From NCBI RefSeq assembly GCF_016107705.1, contig NZ_JAEHGC010000006.1:62001-126000 (forward strand): a DNA stretch of 64,000 bases, given 5' to 3'. This document shows positions 52,110 to 60,587 of this stretch, piece by piece. A program made the translations under genes and the position numbers. Source of the stretch: Neobacillus cucumis (GTDB taxonomy: Bacteria > Bacillota > Bacilli > Bacillales_B > DSM-18226). Numbering within the stretch: the stretch's first letter is position 1; each line of letters begins with the position of its first letter. Below the pieces are notes generated by a model that was not told the DNA's origin, did not search any database, and saw only the letters and a program-made list of their open reading frames with translations.

Positions 52110-53177
52110 ATGTCAAAAAAGACGATTGTGTTTACTGGCGGAGGTTCAGCCGGCCACGTAACACCTAATATTGCCATCATTAAGGAGATTGTTCATGACT
52201 GGAATATTCAATATATTGGTTCGAAAAACGGGATTGAAAAAGAGTTAATCTCAAAAATCAATATCCCTTATCATGGAATAAGCAGCGGGAAGCTAAGAAG
52301 ATACATAGATGTTGAAAATGTAATAGATGTTTTTCGGGTATTAAAAGGCTGTCTCGATGCGAGGAAGGCTTTGAAAAAGATAAAACCGAATCTTGTTTTT
52401 TCTAAAGGCGGGTTTGTATCCGTGCCGGTCATCATCGCTGCTAGGTCATTAAAAATCCCAATTTTTATTCATGAAAGTGATATTACCCCAGGCTTGGCCA
52501 ATAAGATTTCACAAAGGTTTGCGACCAAAATCTTTACTTCGTTTGATGAGACCAAAAAGTATTTTCCGGCACAAAAGACCTTCGTGATTGGGTCGCCGAT
52601 TCGAAGAGAGATTTTTAAAGGTTCGGAGGAAAAGGGCAGAAGGTTTCTCGAATTTCATGATAACCGGCCGATTTTGACGATTATGGGTGGAAGTTTGGGA
52701 GCGAAAAAAATTAATGAGGCTGTAAGAGGGGCTCTAAAAAAGCTTGCTGCTGAGTATCAAATTGTGCATTTATGTGGCAAAAATAATATGGATCCGAGTT
52801 ATTCAAATGTGCCAGGTTATAAGCAATTTGAATATATTCATGATGAGCTGCCCGATATTTTAGCAGCAACGGATTTAGTTATAACTAGAGGTGGTTCCAA
52901 TTCCATCTTTGAATTTCTAGCTTTAAAAATCCCAATGCTTATTATCCCTTTAGGTTTGGAACAAAGCCGCGGGGATCAAATTTTAAATGCTAAAGCCTTC
53001 AAAGAAGAAGGGTACTCTTTAACGTTACAGGAAGAAAACTTAACGATGGAAACTTTAGTTGAGCAGTTAGAGACTTTGCAGAAAAAAAGTGGAGAGATCC
53101 GCAGGAATATGGAACAGTCAAAAATGGGGGATGCTTTGCAGACTCTTGTGAACGAAATTAACGGACTAAGCTCATGA
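52110..53177 (+). CDS. MurG-like UDP-GlcNAc transferase (second MurG paralogue)
   Basis: 355 residues from ATG 52110, behind AGGAGG; upstream in-frame codons have no site. Family motifs: VFTGGGSAGHVTPNIAIIKE (about 6-25), YHGISSGKLRRYID, FSKGGFVSVPVIIAA, PIFIHESDITPGLANKIS, TIMGGSLGAKKINEAV and VITRGGSNSIFEFLALKIP. MurG attaches GlcNAc to lipid I at the membrane. This copy stands alone, not in the mur/dcw cluster, and resembles the second MurG of Bacillus genomes. GSxS sugar-binding loop is present. Confidence 0.92.
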   Translation: MSKKTIVFTGGGSAGHVTPNIAIIKEIVHDWNIQYIGSKNGIEKELISKINIPYHGISSGKLRRYIDVENVIDVFRVLKGCLDARKALKKIKPNLVFSKGGFVSVPVIIAARSLKIPIFIHESDITPGLANKISQRFATKIFTSFDETKKYFPAQKTFVIGSPIRREIFKGSEEKGRRFLEFHDNRPILTIMGGSLGAKKINEAVRGALKKLAAEYQIVHLCGKNNMDPSYSNVPGYKQFEYIHDELPDILAATDLVITRGGSNSIFEFLALKIPMLIIPLGLEQSRGDQILNAKAFKEEGYSLTLQEENLTMETLVEQLETLQKKSGEIRRNMEQSKMGDALQTLVNEINGLSS

Positions 53178-53186
53178 AAAATGTAG

Positions 53187-53220
53187 GCGATTCTTCGATT
53201 GTGGAGGATCGCTTTTTTTA
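53187..53220 (+). terminator. Intrinsic terminator
   Basis: GCGATTCT and AGGATCGC arms (one G-U/mismatch) followed by seven Ts. Confidence 0.85.
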
Positions 53221-53327
53221 TGGGAAATTCGGGACTTCAAGAATAATACAAATTGTAGTTAATAAAGTGTTATATAAAGGACTAACTGTCTGGATGAGTG
53301 GTTTTGCTTTGAAAGGAGCTCGTTGAA

Positions 53328-53510
53328 GTGAAAAGAGAAAATAATGCGGCTCTAATCGTATTTTTGGGTATCGTCTTATTCATTTATATGGTCGTAAATG
53401 CGTTCCGCCATATTACGGTCTACGTTGTTTTTAGTTCCGGGCTAACTCCTTTTATCATTATGGCAGTATTAATTTTGGCGATTGTTATATTAATTCTTAA
53501 AAGCATATAA
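53328..53510 (+). CDS. Small membrane protein, 60 residues
   Basis: GTG start 53328 behind AAAGGAG. Two hydrophobic segments, ALIVFLGIVLFIYMVVNAF and PFIIMAVLILAIVILILKS, joined by a short loop. Function unknown. A terminator follows. Confidence 0.7.
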   Translation: MKRENNAALIVFLGIVLFIYMVVNAFRHITVYVVFSSGLTPFIIMAVLILAIVILILKSI

Positions 53511-53533
53511 GGTTCATTTTTTAATCTCTATGG

Positions 53534-53566
53534 CGATACCTAAAAAAAGAGTATCGTTTTTTCTTT
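53534..53566 (+). terminator. Intrinsic terminator
   Basis: CGATAC and GTATCG arms followed by TTTTTTCTTTT. Confidence 0.85.
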
Positions 53567-53631
53567 TGGGCGGGAATTCTACTATCTGTTCATATGGGAT
53601 TTGTTATCGAATTAAGAAGTATTTTTTTAAA

Positions 53632-53826
53632 CTATTTTCGAAAAGGTACGAATGGCCCGAAATATGGAAACATAGGTGGATACCCATGAAGGGCGGGTAG
53701 AATGTGAATAGTGCTATGACCAAACTGAATACTATGATGGAGTATGATTTGATTCCAAGGTCCAAACATTGGGGCAGAATAACCTAAATAAATAGGCGCA
53801 CCTGATCCGGTAATAATCGTATGCAT
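53632..53826 (-). CDS. Gly/Pro/His-rich small protein, 64 residues, probable
   Basis: HTIITGSGAPIYLGYSAPMF, GPWNQIILHHSIQFGHSTIH, then ILPALHGYPPMFPYFGPFVP. The composition (His, Pro, Phe, Gly, Tyr; almost no charge) resembles small spore coat or exosporium proteins. The ribosome site GGTGATG is weak. No homologue recognised. Confidence 0.5.
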   Translation of the reverse strand: MHTIITGSGAPIYLGYSAPMFGPWNQIILHHSIQFGHSTIHILPALHGYPPMFPYFGPFVPFRK

Positions 53827-53989
53827 GTCATCACCAACTTATTTTTTACATATTACGTTCGAATTTAAAAAAGGAGCTAGTCTTAAATTATAGATGGATT
53901 GAGGTAGAAATCCGCTTATAAAAAAATGCGGACAAGAGGGAAAAATGGTATTTTTAAAATAGATTTCGATTATCGAGGAGGTTTATGAA

Positions 53990-54481
53990 ATGATCGCGGA
54001 AATGACAAAAACCCGAAATGGAGCAATTGCACGGTATGAACGGCACTGGAAGTACCCTGTACAAGAAGTTTGGGCATGGTTGACAGAGAACGATAAACTT
54101 TCTAACTGGTTTTCAGAACTTCAAGTTGAGGAGCTCCGTGAAGGCGGGGCGATAATCTTCCAGATGCCCGATGGTACTTCTGATAAGCTGACGATAACTG
54201 AATTGAAAATGTATTCTGTTTTAGAGTTTACCTGGTGGGAGAACACGATGCGCTTTGAATTGAGTCCGGAATCAGAGGGTTGCAGGTTGGTGTTGACGGA
54301 GAAATTAAAAGAAATCACTGACCATACGCCCAAGGATCTTGCCGGCTGGCATATGTGTTTGGAGGTAATTCTGGCATTGTTGGAGGGAAGAACGATCGAA
54401 TCAAGAGTTGAGGAATGGAAGATCTGGTATGAAAAATACATACATGCTGTAAAGGAATTTACTTTAGCCAATGCTGATTAA
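53990..54481 (+). CDS. SRPBCC-domain protein (AHSA1-like)
   Basis: 163 residues from ATG 53990, seven bases after GAGGAGG; an ATG five bases earlier opens only two codons. RYERHWKYPVQEVWAWLTEN, NWFSELQVEELREGGAIIF and GWHMCLEVILALLEG are family features of the START-like AHSA1 branch. Ligand unknown. Distinct in sequence from the SRPBCC gene at 3029. Confidence 0.88.
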   Translation: MIAEMTKTRNGAIARYERHWKYPVQEVWAWLTENDKLSNWFSELQVEELREGGAIIFQMPDGTSDKLTITELKMYSVLEFTWWENTMRFELSPESEGCRLVLTEKLKEITDHTPKDLAGWHMCLEVILALLEGRTIESRVEEWKIWYEKYIHAVKEFTLANAD

Positions 54482-54496
54482 AGCGTAATTTGGTGT

Positions 54497-54543
54497 GATG
54501 AAGGACAAATTACAGTTAGGTGAATGTGAAAATGTCCTTCATC
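54497..54543. terminator. Long inverted repeat between convergent genes
   Basis: GATGAAGGACA (54497-54507) pairs with TGTCCTTCATC (54533-54543), separated by 25 bases. Confidence 0.7.
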
Positions 54544-54553
54544 TATCCCTCTG

Positions 54554-55309
54554 CTATGAAGTCGGAAACATTGATTCCACTACATCAATTAGCTCTTTTT
54601 CCGTCGGTTGATAGAGCTTCTTTTCACCCTCTAGCTTCACAGTATATTGAATATCATCATACAGAAAAGTAACCTCATATCCAGCTGGAATCTCTTTAAT
54701 AAAGGCCTCTTGCCCATTCTTTAGTACTAGAGCACGGTAATCTTTTATTGCACCCAATTTTCCTAAATGAGGCGTTGCCTGAATGGATAATTTATCGTTT
54801 TTATTTCGATATAACCAAATCGCCTCATTGTAGATCACATTGCCTTGAACATGAGTCACTTTAAAAGGAAAATAAGCAGGGACGAGCAACTGCTTATTAT
54901 ATTTCTCTTGGTATTCCTTGATTGGTTCATTCATAAATGGGTTTGAAAGGTCAGAAAGCACTTTGATCCTAGAAATTTTGTTGTTTTCGACGTAAACCTC
55001 CCAAATAAAAGCAATTCTTTCAGTAAATGACTGGTTATCAAAGTATTCTCGTTCAAAACGTGCTAAAAGGATTCTCGCATTTTTATGAGGAGAAGGCAGT
55101 GTTTCAATTCCTTGAATCGGTGTGTTTTCACGAATTTCAGGGATTTTAACCGACGGCTTAATCAACTTCCTAGCCAATCTTTCATCTTTTTTCATAATCG
55201 CAATTGCAAAATCATGAAGGACAGTCTGCGAAGGATCCGGAGACTTTGCCTTTAATGAAATAGGTGCCATCAACATTATCAAAAGAAATACAATGAATGC
55301 TTTTTTCAT
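54554..55309 (-). CDS. Secreted hypothetical protein, about 251 residues
   Basis: ATG 55309 preferred (third of GTG-ATG-ATT-ATG, best spacing to AGGTG). Signal peptide KKAFIVFLLIMLMAPISLKA, then a domain with DFAIAIMKKDERLARKLIKP and a carboxy part resembling DUF4367-type folds (EAFIKEIPAGYEVTFLYDDI, QYTVKLEGEK). Extracytoplasmic; role unknown. It is 72 bp downstream of the 23-residue peptide gene on the same strand. Confidence 0.78.
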   Translation of the reverse strand: MKKAFIVFLLIMLMAPISLKAKSPDPSQTVLHDFAIAIMKKDERLARKLIKPSVKIPEIRENTPIQGIETLPSPHKNARILLARFEREYFDNQSFTERIAFIWEVYVENNKISRIKVLSDLSNPFMNEPIKEYQEKYNKQLLVPAYFPFKVTHVQGNVIYNEAIWLYRNKNDKLSIQATPHLGKLGAIKDYRALVLKNGQEAFIKEIPAGYEVTFLYDDIQYTVKLEGEKKLYQPTEKELIDVVESMFPTS

Positions 55310-55380
55310 AATCATCACCTATCATTAAATTCCCATTTCAATAACGGAAATATTCTAGACTGTAAATGGAATTCTATTTT

Positions 55381-55452
55381 TTAAAATAACCGCTCAATCA
55401 GTACCCAAACTGGACCTTTAACTTGGAATAGAATGTGTAGGAATTTCTCCAT
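55381..55452 (-). CDS. Hydrophobic micropeptide, 23 residues
   Basis: ATG 55452 follows GGAGGTG with ideal six-base spacing; TAA at 55381. It reads MEKFLHILFQVKGPVWVLIE followed by RLF: amphipathic to hydrophobic, with a central Gly-Pro kink and a few charges, like small membrane peptides (SpoVM- or type I toxin-like in size). It lies between a secreted-protein gene and a two-component system. Translation is likely from the site; function unknown. Confidence 0.55.
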   Translation of the reverse strand: MEKFLHILFQVKGPVWVLIERLF

Positions 55453-55477
55453 TTATGGCACCTCCATAGTTTGTTAT

Positions 55478-55510
55478 AAGTCTCTCCACCAAAGAGACTT
55501 TTTATTTTTA
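55478..55510 (+). terminator. Hairpin upstream of micropeptide; plus-strand terminator
   Basis: AGTCTCT and AGAGACT arms with CCACCAA loop. On the plus strand TTTTTATTTTT follows, so it would terminate a plus-strand transcript running antisense to the micropeptide. On the minus strand it lies in the micropeptide's leader. Confidence 0.65.
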
Positions 55511-55582
55511 CAAAGAAAGATTAATCTCCACTCAATTTTTCCCAAATTCCCCCTCCTATCAAACTTCTAGTATAAAATAATC

Positions 55583-55623
55583 TTAAGAAATTCTTAAGAA
55601 TTATCCAAAATGAATGTTAAGAT
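55583..55623 (+). promoter_or_regulatory. Direct repeats TTAAGAA upstream of the response regulator
   Basis: TTAAGAA at 55583-55589 and 55594-55600 (11 bp apart) and TTAAGAT at 55617-55623 (two turns further). Spacing suits an OmpR-family regulator binding its own promoter. Confidence 0.55.
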
Positions 55624-55678
55624 TTTCCGTTTATTATATAAGTAATGAAAAAATTGGTAGATAGAAAGAAGGGGAAAC

Positions 55679-56371
55679 ATGGATCCATATTATGTTTTAG
55701 TGGTTGATGACGAAAAAGAAATCCGGGATGTCATCGAGATCTATTTGAAAAATGAAGGTGTTACGGTATTAAAAGCGAAGGATGGGCTCGAAGCATTGGA
55801 AATCCTCAATGAACATCCGGTACATCTGATTATTCTTGATGTGATGATGCCGAAGCTCGATGGGATTGCAGCCACCTATAAAATTCGCGAATCAAAAAAC
55901 ATTCCCATCATTATTTTGAGTGCGAAAAGCGAGGATACCGATAAAATTTTAGGCCTTCAGGTTGGGGCAGATGACTACGTCACAAAGCCATTCAATCCGA
56001 TGGAACTTGTGGCCCGCGTGAAATCACAGCTCAGGCGGTTTGTGACCCTGGGTACATACGAAGGGATTAAAAAGATAATTGATCTTAATGGGCTGATTTT
56101 AGACCAGGCGGCAAAAGAAGTAACAGTCCACGGAGAGCCGATAAAGTTAACACCAATTGAATATAAAATTGTGGAACTTCTAATGACAAATGCAGGCCGG
56201 GTGTTTTCTATCGATGAAATCTATGAACGGGTCTGGAAGGAACCGGGGTATAACGCGGAAAATACGGTTGCAGTTCACATTCGGAAAATTCGCGAGAAGA
56301 TTGAAATTGATCCAAAAAATCCAAGATTTTTGAAGGTGGTGTGGGGTATTGGGTATAAAATGGAAAAATAA
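55679..56371 (+). CDS. OmpR/PhoB-family response regulator (VanR-like)
   Basis: 230 residues. Receiver domain with acidic pair VVDDEKE (about 8-14), phospho-acceptor Asp54 in LIILDVMMPKLDG, and Lys in VTKPFNPMELVAR (about 102-114). Carboxy winged helix with LTPIEYKIVELLMTNAGRVF and VAVHIRKIREKIE. GAAGGGG before ATG. Overlaps the kinase gene by 23 bases. Confidence 0.95.
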   Translation: MDPYYVLVVDDEKEIRDVIEIYLKNEGVTVLKAKDGLEALEILNEHPVHLIILDVMMPKLDGIAATYKIRESKNIPIIILSAKSEDTDKILGLQVGADDYVTKPFNPMELVARVKSQLRRFVTLGTYEGIKKIIDLNGLILDQAAKEVTVHGEPIKLTPIEYKIVELLMTNAGRVFSIDEIYERVWKEPGYNAENTVAVHIRKIREKIEIDPKNPRFLKVVWGIGYKMEK

Positions 56372-58592
56372 GCTCCTTATTGGCATCTGGGTTTTACTAA
56401 TAACGTTTGGCCTAAGTGGAATCATTACTGTTTTTACTTCCGGAGAACGCCTCCTTACCCGCAACTATTTCCACACGCAGGAATTTCAAAGCTATATGGA
56501 CCAATTCCCCGGATATTTTATCATGTTTGAGCTAACGAATATCCCCTTGGAGGAAGCGAAAAAAACGATTAAGGTTACAAAGGATGACATCAATGAGTAT
56601 CGCTATCGGTACGGAAGTCTGTCTGAGCAGGAAAATAACATTAAAGAGCAATACGAGCAACGAATCTTTGAAGCAAAGGCTAAAGAGGATCAAGTGACAG
56701 TGGATTCATTGACTGCGGAACGAGACCAAAAGATCAAGGATATCACCAATACTTTTAATAGTGACATGTATGTTGAACAAAAGATTGTTAAGGAAAAAGA
56801 AAAGAAAATCGAAAAGTACTTTAAGGAAAAAGAGAACTATCGCGAAGAATTTCAGCGCTATAAGGATGCATTTCTATACTATTATCAGGACAAGTCCACC
56901 GGAAAAGTCTACACAAATCTTCAACTGTCAGATGGAAAAACGGCAAAAGATGTAATGAACTCTAAACATATGCTGTTTTATACAAATCATTATCTTCAGC
57001 AAGATGATTTCATGTATTTTGGACCCGGAGATCATGATGTTATTAATGCCATGATTTCCAAATCAATGGAAACGTCAGGGGTACAACTCGGGGTGCCTAA
57101 GTCACTGTCCTCTGATAATTGGTTAATGTCGGAAGCAGAAAATTATAAAAAACAGCGAAACTTGTTATGGATTTACGTTGTATCAGGTATGATTGCCCTT
57201 CTTGTTGGCTTCTTAATCCGGAAAAATTCGAAAGGGATTCCAGCAGAAATCGAAAAATGGAAGCGATATTATAATTGGCTCCCCATTGATGTACGGGGCA
57301 TTCTATTTATTCTATCAGGGCTAGGCTTCGCCTTTGGTTTATTCGCAGCGAACAATCAGGTCATTTATTTTTATGAAAATCCTTTTGTTACCGGTAAGGA
57401 TTTCGTTATTTTTCTTTTCATTGGACTGATTTTTGGAGCAATTACCTTTATCCAATGGAATTACCTCTATGTAATCAAAAAAGACTGGAAAACAATTAAA
57501 ACCCAATGGGAAAAAGCTTTAGTTTTTAAATCAGGAAAAAATACAAAATTTCTTTTTCAGAAAGCAGTGGTCAAATTAAAAGAGGCCTTTTTAAATCAAA
57601 CAGCTGCCACTCAATTGTTTATTCTATTGGGAGCGGCATATAGCTTAGGATTAGTAGCCGTTTTGGTTGTTGTGCAGCCAGTATTTCTGCCTTTTTATTT
57701 AATCTTGATTGGGCTTGCAGCAATTCCGATCGTAATCATGCTGGTCAATCGAATGGCGTACCTCAACAAGATTGTTGAAAAAACGAACGAGCTTGCTGCA
57801 GGAAAAATGGGGCAGGATTTGGAAGTATCAGGGAAGTCTGTTTTTGCAAAGCTTGCTGGCAATATCAATGTGTTAAAGCAAGGGGTAAAAACCTCACAAA
57901 ATGCCCAGGCCAAGAGCGAACGCCTGAAAACGGAGTTGATTACCAATGTCAGTCATGATCTAAGAACGCCGCTGACATCTATCATTACCTATACTCAGCT
58001 GTTAAAAACTGACGAGGTATCAACAGAGGAACGAACTGCTTATCTTGAAATTATTGATCGGAAATCCAAGCGGTTAAAGGTGTTAATAGATGATTTGTTT
58101 GAAGTATCGAAAATGGCAAGCGGCAATATTGAATTGAAAAAGGAAAAGGTGGATCTCGTCCAACTATTGCAGCAGGCGTTGGGAGAATATGATGTTATGA
58201 TCAATGAATCCAGCCTGCAATTCCGAGTTACGAACACAGAGAAGCCAATTAACGCGATTGTCGATGGACAAAAGCTTTGGCGTGTGTTTGATAACTTAAT
58301 AGGCAATATCCTGAAATATTCAATGGAGAATTCCCGTGTGTATATAACGATATCCAAATTGAACGGTCAAGCGATGATTACTTTTAAAAATGTTTCCAAA
58401 TATGAATTGAATGATAATAGTGATGAGCTATTTGAGCGGTTTAAGCGTGGCGATACCTCACGCCATACAGATGGATCCGGTCTTGGTCTTGCGATTGCTA
58501 AATCAATCATTGACCTCCACGAAGGCAGCCTTGAGATCGAGACGGATGGCGATTTGTTTAAGGTGAGTATTTCATTATGGATCTCGGAATAG
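56349..58592 (+). CDS. Sensor histidine kinase with large extracellular domain and six membrane helices
   Basis: 747 residues, TTG start 56349 inside the regulator gene. Helix 1 (about 9-29), an extracellular, charged, coiled-coil-rich region (about 30-267), helices at about 268-290, 314-336, 352-373, 420-444 and 446-468, HAMP-like linker, HisKA with SHDLRTPLTSI (His about 535), N-box FDNLIGNILKYS and G-box DGSGLGLAIAKS. The extra membrane region between sensor and HAMP is longer than in classic VanS/PhoR kinases. The stimulus is unknown; an envelope signal is likely. Confidence 0.93.
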   Translation: MGIKWKNKLLIGIWVLLITFGLSGIITVFTSGERLLTRNYFHTQEFQSYMDQFPGYFIMFELTNIPLEEAKKTIKVTKDDINEYRYRYGSLSEQENNIKEQYEQRIFEAKAKEDQVTVDSLTAERDQKIKDITNTFNSDMYVEQKIVKEKEKKIEKYFKEKENYREEFQRYKDAFLYYYQDKSTGKVYTNLQLSDGKTAKDVMNSKHMLFYTNHYLQQDDFMYFGPGDHDVINAMISKSMETSGVQLGVPKSLSSDNWLMSEAENYKKQRNLLWIYVVSGMIALLVGFLIRKNSKGIPAEIEKWKRYYNWLPIDVRGILFILSGLGFAFGLFAANNQVIYFYENPFVTGKDFVIFLFIGLIFGAITFIQWNYLYVIKKDWKTIKTQWEKALVFKSGKNTKFLFQKAVVKLKEAFLNQTAATQLFILLGAAYSLGLVAVLVVVQPVFLPFYLILIGLAAIPIVIMLVNRMAYLNKIVEKTNELAAGKMGQDLEVSGKSVFAKLAGNINVLKQGVKTSQNAQAKSERLKTELITNVSHDLRTPLTSIITYTQLLKTDEVSTEERTAYLEIIDRKSKRLKVLIDDLFEVSKMASGNIELKKEKVDLVQLLQQALGEYDVMINESSLQFRVTNTEKPINAIVDGQKLWRVFDNLIGNILKYSMENSRVYITISKLNGQAMITFKNVSKYELNDNSDELFERFKRGDTSRHTDGSGLGLAIAKSIIDLHEGSLEIETDGDLFKVSISLWISE

Positions 58593-58679
58593 TTTGGTGA
58601 AATGGAGGTTACGGCAGTTTTTTATGATAATAAAAAAATTAACAAATGAGGGACTGCTGCGGCAGCAATGAATTGAGAA

Positions 58680-58705
58680 TGAGCCTGATGATCAATCAGG
58701 CCCTA
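58680..58705. terminator. Bidirectional hairpin after the kinase gene
   Basis: GAGCCTGAT and ATCAGGC(CC) arms around GATCA; sits between the convergent kinase and the next gene. Confidence 0.65.
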
Positions 58706-58706
58706 G

Positions 58707-59621
58707 TTATTTTAGCTGAAAATTTATCGTGAATGTCTTTGGTTTGGCTAAAAGATGGTGGGAATCCCCATCAAGAAGGTCATCTGTTGTAAACGAAAAA
58801 GATGTTATTTTTCGGATGGAGGAATCTGATTCATTCAATAGGCCAATTGTTCCTTTTCGGGATTCGCCGGGCCTGTAATCCACTCTGCTGACACTTTTGG
58901 CGCCTATTAACGTATCATCGGAAAGGATAAAGTTTTCTTCCGGCACTTTATAAGACCATTTATGGTTTAATTTAACATTTTCTATGCTAAAAAATTGAAG
59001 TGCGTTTGAGCCAGTATTTTTAACAGAATAAGTAATCTCTAAATAAGTAGTATTATTGCCGATTTCTGTCCGTGAAAGCTCGACACGGTCTTGTATTTCT
59101 TCATTACTTAGATTTTTTTCCGTAAATAATTGATAAGCCTCTTCATTACTTAAACCGGTATATCCTCGTAAAAATTCTTTAGTTTGTTTGGTTAGGTTTG
59201 ATAGTCTGATTATTTTTACGTCATTTACCTTAATCACCATCGGGGAAACCGTAAATGTATTGTTTACTTTTATTCTATCTACTAGAGTTAATGTCCCCCA
59301 GTTTTTTTGCCGGACTTTTTGTCCAATTTCCTTTAGATGGCTTCCGCCATTATATTCCACGACAGGTATGTATTCTTTCTTTTTTACAACTGAGTGCTTA
59401 TTCTTCTGCGGTGGTGTTTGAACCGGTTTATGGAGATGATAAAATATAAAGAAACCGATGAATAAAAGACATATGATTCCAACTGTGAAGGTTTTCCGTG
59501 AATAGATTAAAATAAGTCTTCCCGTCCCTTTTAAAGTAATATGAATAAATGCAGTAACGATTAATAGATCATCCAAATAATATAGGTATATTTGAAAAAT
59601 AACAAGAAAAAGCAACCCCAT
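58707..59621 (-). CDS. Membrane-anchored extracytoplasmic protein, start uncertain
   Basis: The open frame has 304 codons, but its first codons overlap the terminator at 59606-59634, so translation most likely begins further in, near 59528 to 59510, behind AAAAGGGACGGGAAG. No ATG/GTG fits there, so a rare start is possible. Then one membrane anchor (FTVGIICLLFIGFFIFYHL), a linker, and a beta-rich extracellular domain (TEIGNNTTYLEITYSVKNTG). Function unknown. Confidence 0.7.
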   Translation of the reverse strand: MGLLFLVIFQIYLYYLDDLLIVTAFIHITLKGTGRLILIYSRKTFTVGIICLLFIGFFIFYHLHKPVQTPPQKNKHSVVKKKEYIPVVEYNGGSHLKEIGQKVRQKNWGTLTLVDRIKVNNTFTVSPMVIKVNDVKIIRLSNLTKQTKEFLRGYTGLSNEEAYQLFTEKNLSNEEIQDRVELSRTEIGNNTTYLEITYSVKNTGSNALQFFSIENVKLNHKWSYKVPEENFILSDDTLIGAKSVSRVDYRPGESRKGTIGLLNESDSSIRKITSFSFTTDDLLDGDSHHLLAKPKTFTINFQLK

Positions 59622-59634
59622 TTGGTTGCTTTTG
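59606..59634. terminator. Terminator of the 50-residue gene
   Basis: AAGCAACC (59610-59617) pairs with GGTTGCTT (59624-59631), with T-runs on both strands. Confidence 0.85.
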
Positions 59635-59639
59635 TCTTG

Positions 59640-59792
59640 TTATTCGTGTTTTTCTTCAATCTTTGACTCGAGATTTGTTCCCTGAATTGCTTCTGTGATT
59701 TTATGCTTATTCTCCATCTGCTCTTCATCGGTTCGTGTTTCCCAAATACTATATTTAATATTATTTGGAGAATTTTTATTTTCACTTGGCAT
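59640..59792 (-). CDS. Small hydrophilic protein, 50 residues
   Basis: ATG 59792 behind GGAGGTGG; stop at 59640. Reads MPSENKNSPNNIKYSIWETR, TDEEQMENKHKITEAIQGTN, LESKIEEKHE. Highly charged and Asn-rich, probably unfolded, in the style of small spore-core or stress proteins. Terminator follows. Function unknown. Confidence 0.7.
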   Translation of the reverse strand: MPSENKNSPNNIKYSIWETRTDEEQMENKHKITEAIQGTNLESKIEEKHE

Positions 59793-59992
59793 GGATTCCA
59801 CCTCCACTAAATAGGGTTTCTATTCCTTATAGAACTATTCACTCTTTGGAATGCCCAATTGATAAATAATCCAAAAACCTGTTATTGGATCATTTTGTAA
59901 ACATATTCGGTGTAAGTTATCTGCCTTAAGCGGTTGATCGACTAGGTCTGTATCTGTACAAAGTTTACGAAAATAGCCTAATAAAAATATAA

Positions 59993-60022
59993 AAAGCAAT
60001 GCAAGATTTTTTGCATTGCTTT
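59993..60022 (-). terminator. Intrinsic terminator of the YjcZ genes
   Basis: AAAGCAATGCAA (59993-60004) pairs perfectly with TTGCATTGCTTT (60011-60022); T-rich on the minus strand. Confidence 0.9.
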
Positions 60023-60053
60023 AACGTGTCTTTTTTTAAATAAACTTTAATTA

Positions 60054-60191
60054 TTAATAGAAGCAAGCTGCTCCAACGATGATTAAAAGAATAAATAATA
60101 CTACGATTAAGGCAAAGCCTCCAGCACCATAGCCAAATCCGCCGTAACCGCATCCGCCATAACCATAGCCAAATCCACCGTAGCCAAACAT
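60054..60191 (-). CDS. YjcZ-family sporulation peptide, 45 residues
   Basis: Gly/Tyr-rich start ([20 protein letters not shown]) followed by a single membrane helix [20 protein letters not shown] and the end CFY. This is the YjcZ/SVM-type tail found in many small spore membrane peptides. The site GGGGG precedes ATG 60191. Tandem with the next peptide. Confidence 0.85.
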   Translation of the reverse strand: MFGYGGFGYGYGGCGYGGFGYGAGGFALIVVLFILLIIVGAACFY

Positions 60192-60227
60192 AATAATCCC
60201 CCTTTCAAGATTAAGTAAATTTACTTC

Positions 60228-60326
60228 TTAATAGAAGCAACCGCCAATATAGGCAGCTCCTACAATAATAAGGAGGATAAACAATACAACAATCAATGCA
60301 AATCCGCCAGCGTATCCATCAGACAT
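60228..60326 (-). CDS. YjcZ-family sporulation peptide, 32 residues
   Basis: [20 protein letters not shown] then [11 protein letters not shown]. Same membrane helix as the downstream paralogue, with a much shorter polar start. GGGAGGTG before ATG 60326. The two share one terminator, so are probably cotranscribed in sporulation. Confidence 0.85.
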   Translation of the reverse strand: MSDGYAGGFALIVVLFILLIIVGAAYIGGCFY

Positions 60327-60492
60327 CTTATTACACCTCCCGTTTTAGGTACTAACAAAATATGTAATAGATGAAAGGAATGGAAGGGCATATACCTATT
60401 TCAAGAAGATGTGAAGAAGCCTAATGAAAAAAAGGGGAATTATTTTATAGGGGAAAAACGTCTATCAAGGAAGGTATTTTCAATAAAAATCA

Positions 60493-60582
60493 TTGGGGAC
60501 AAACCTAAATAATCAACTTGAAAATCTGCCCCCAATAAGTATTATGGGACAAAAATAGCAGATGATATAAATTTGTCCCCAA
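60493..60582. repeat. Inverted repeat around a 68-bp core
   Basis: TTGGGGACAAA (60493-60503) and TTTGTCCCCAA (60572-60582) are exact inverted copies. A further GGGACAAA lies inside (about 60546). No gene inside; it looks like a small dispersed element downstream of the alcohol dehydrogenase. Confidence 0.55.
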
Positions 60583-60587
60583 CACGA

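Noticed and set aside
59510..59621. Amino-terminal membrane segment of the 304-codon frame at 58707-59621
   Set aside because: These codons overlap the upstream gene's terminator, so they are probably untranslated.
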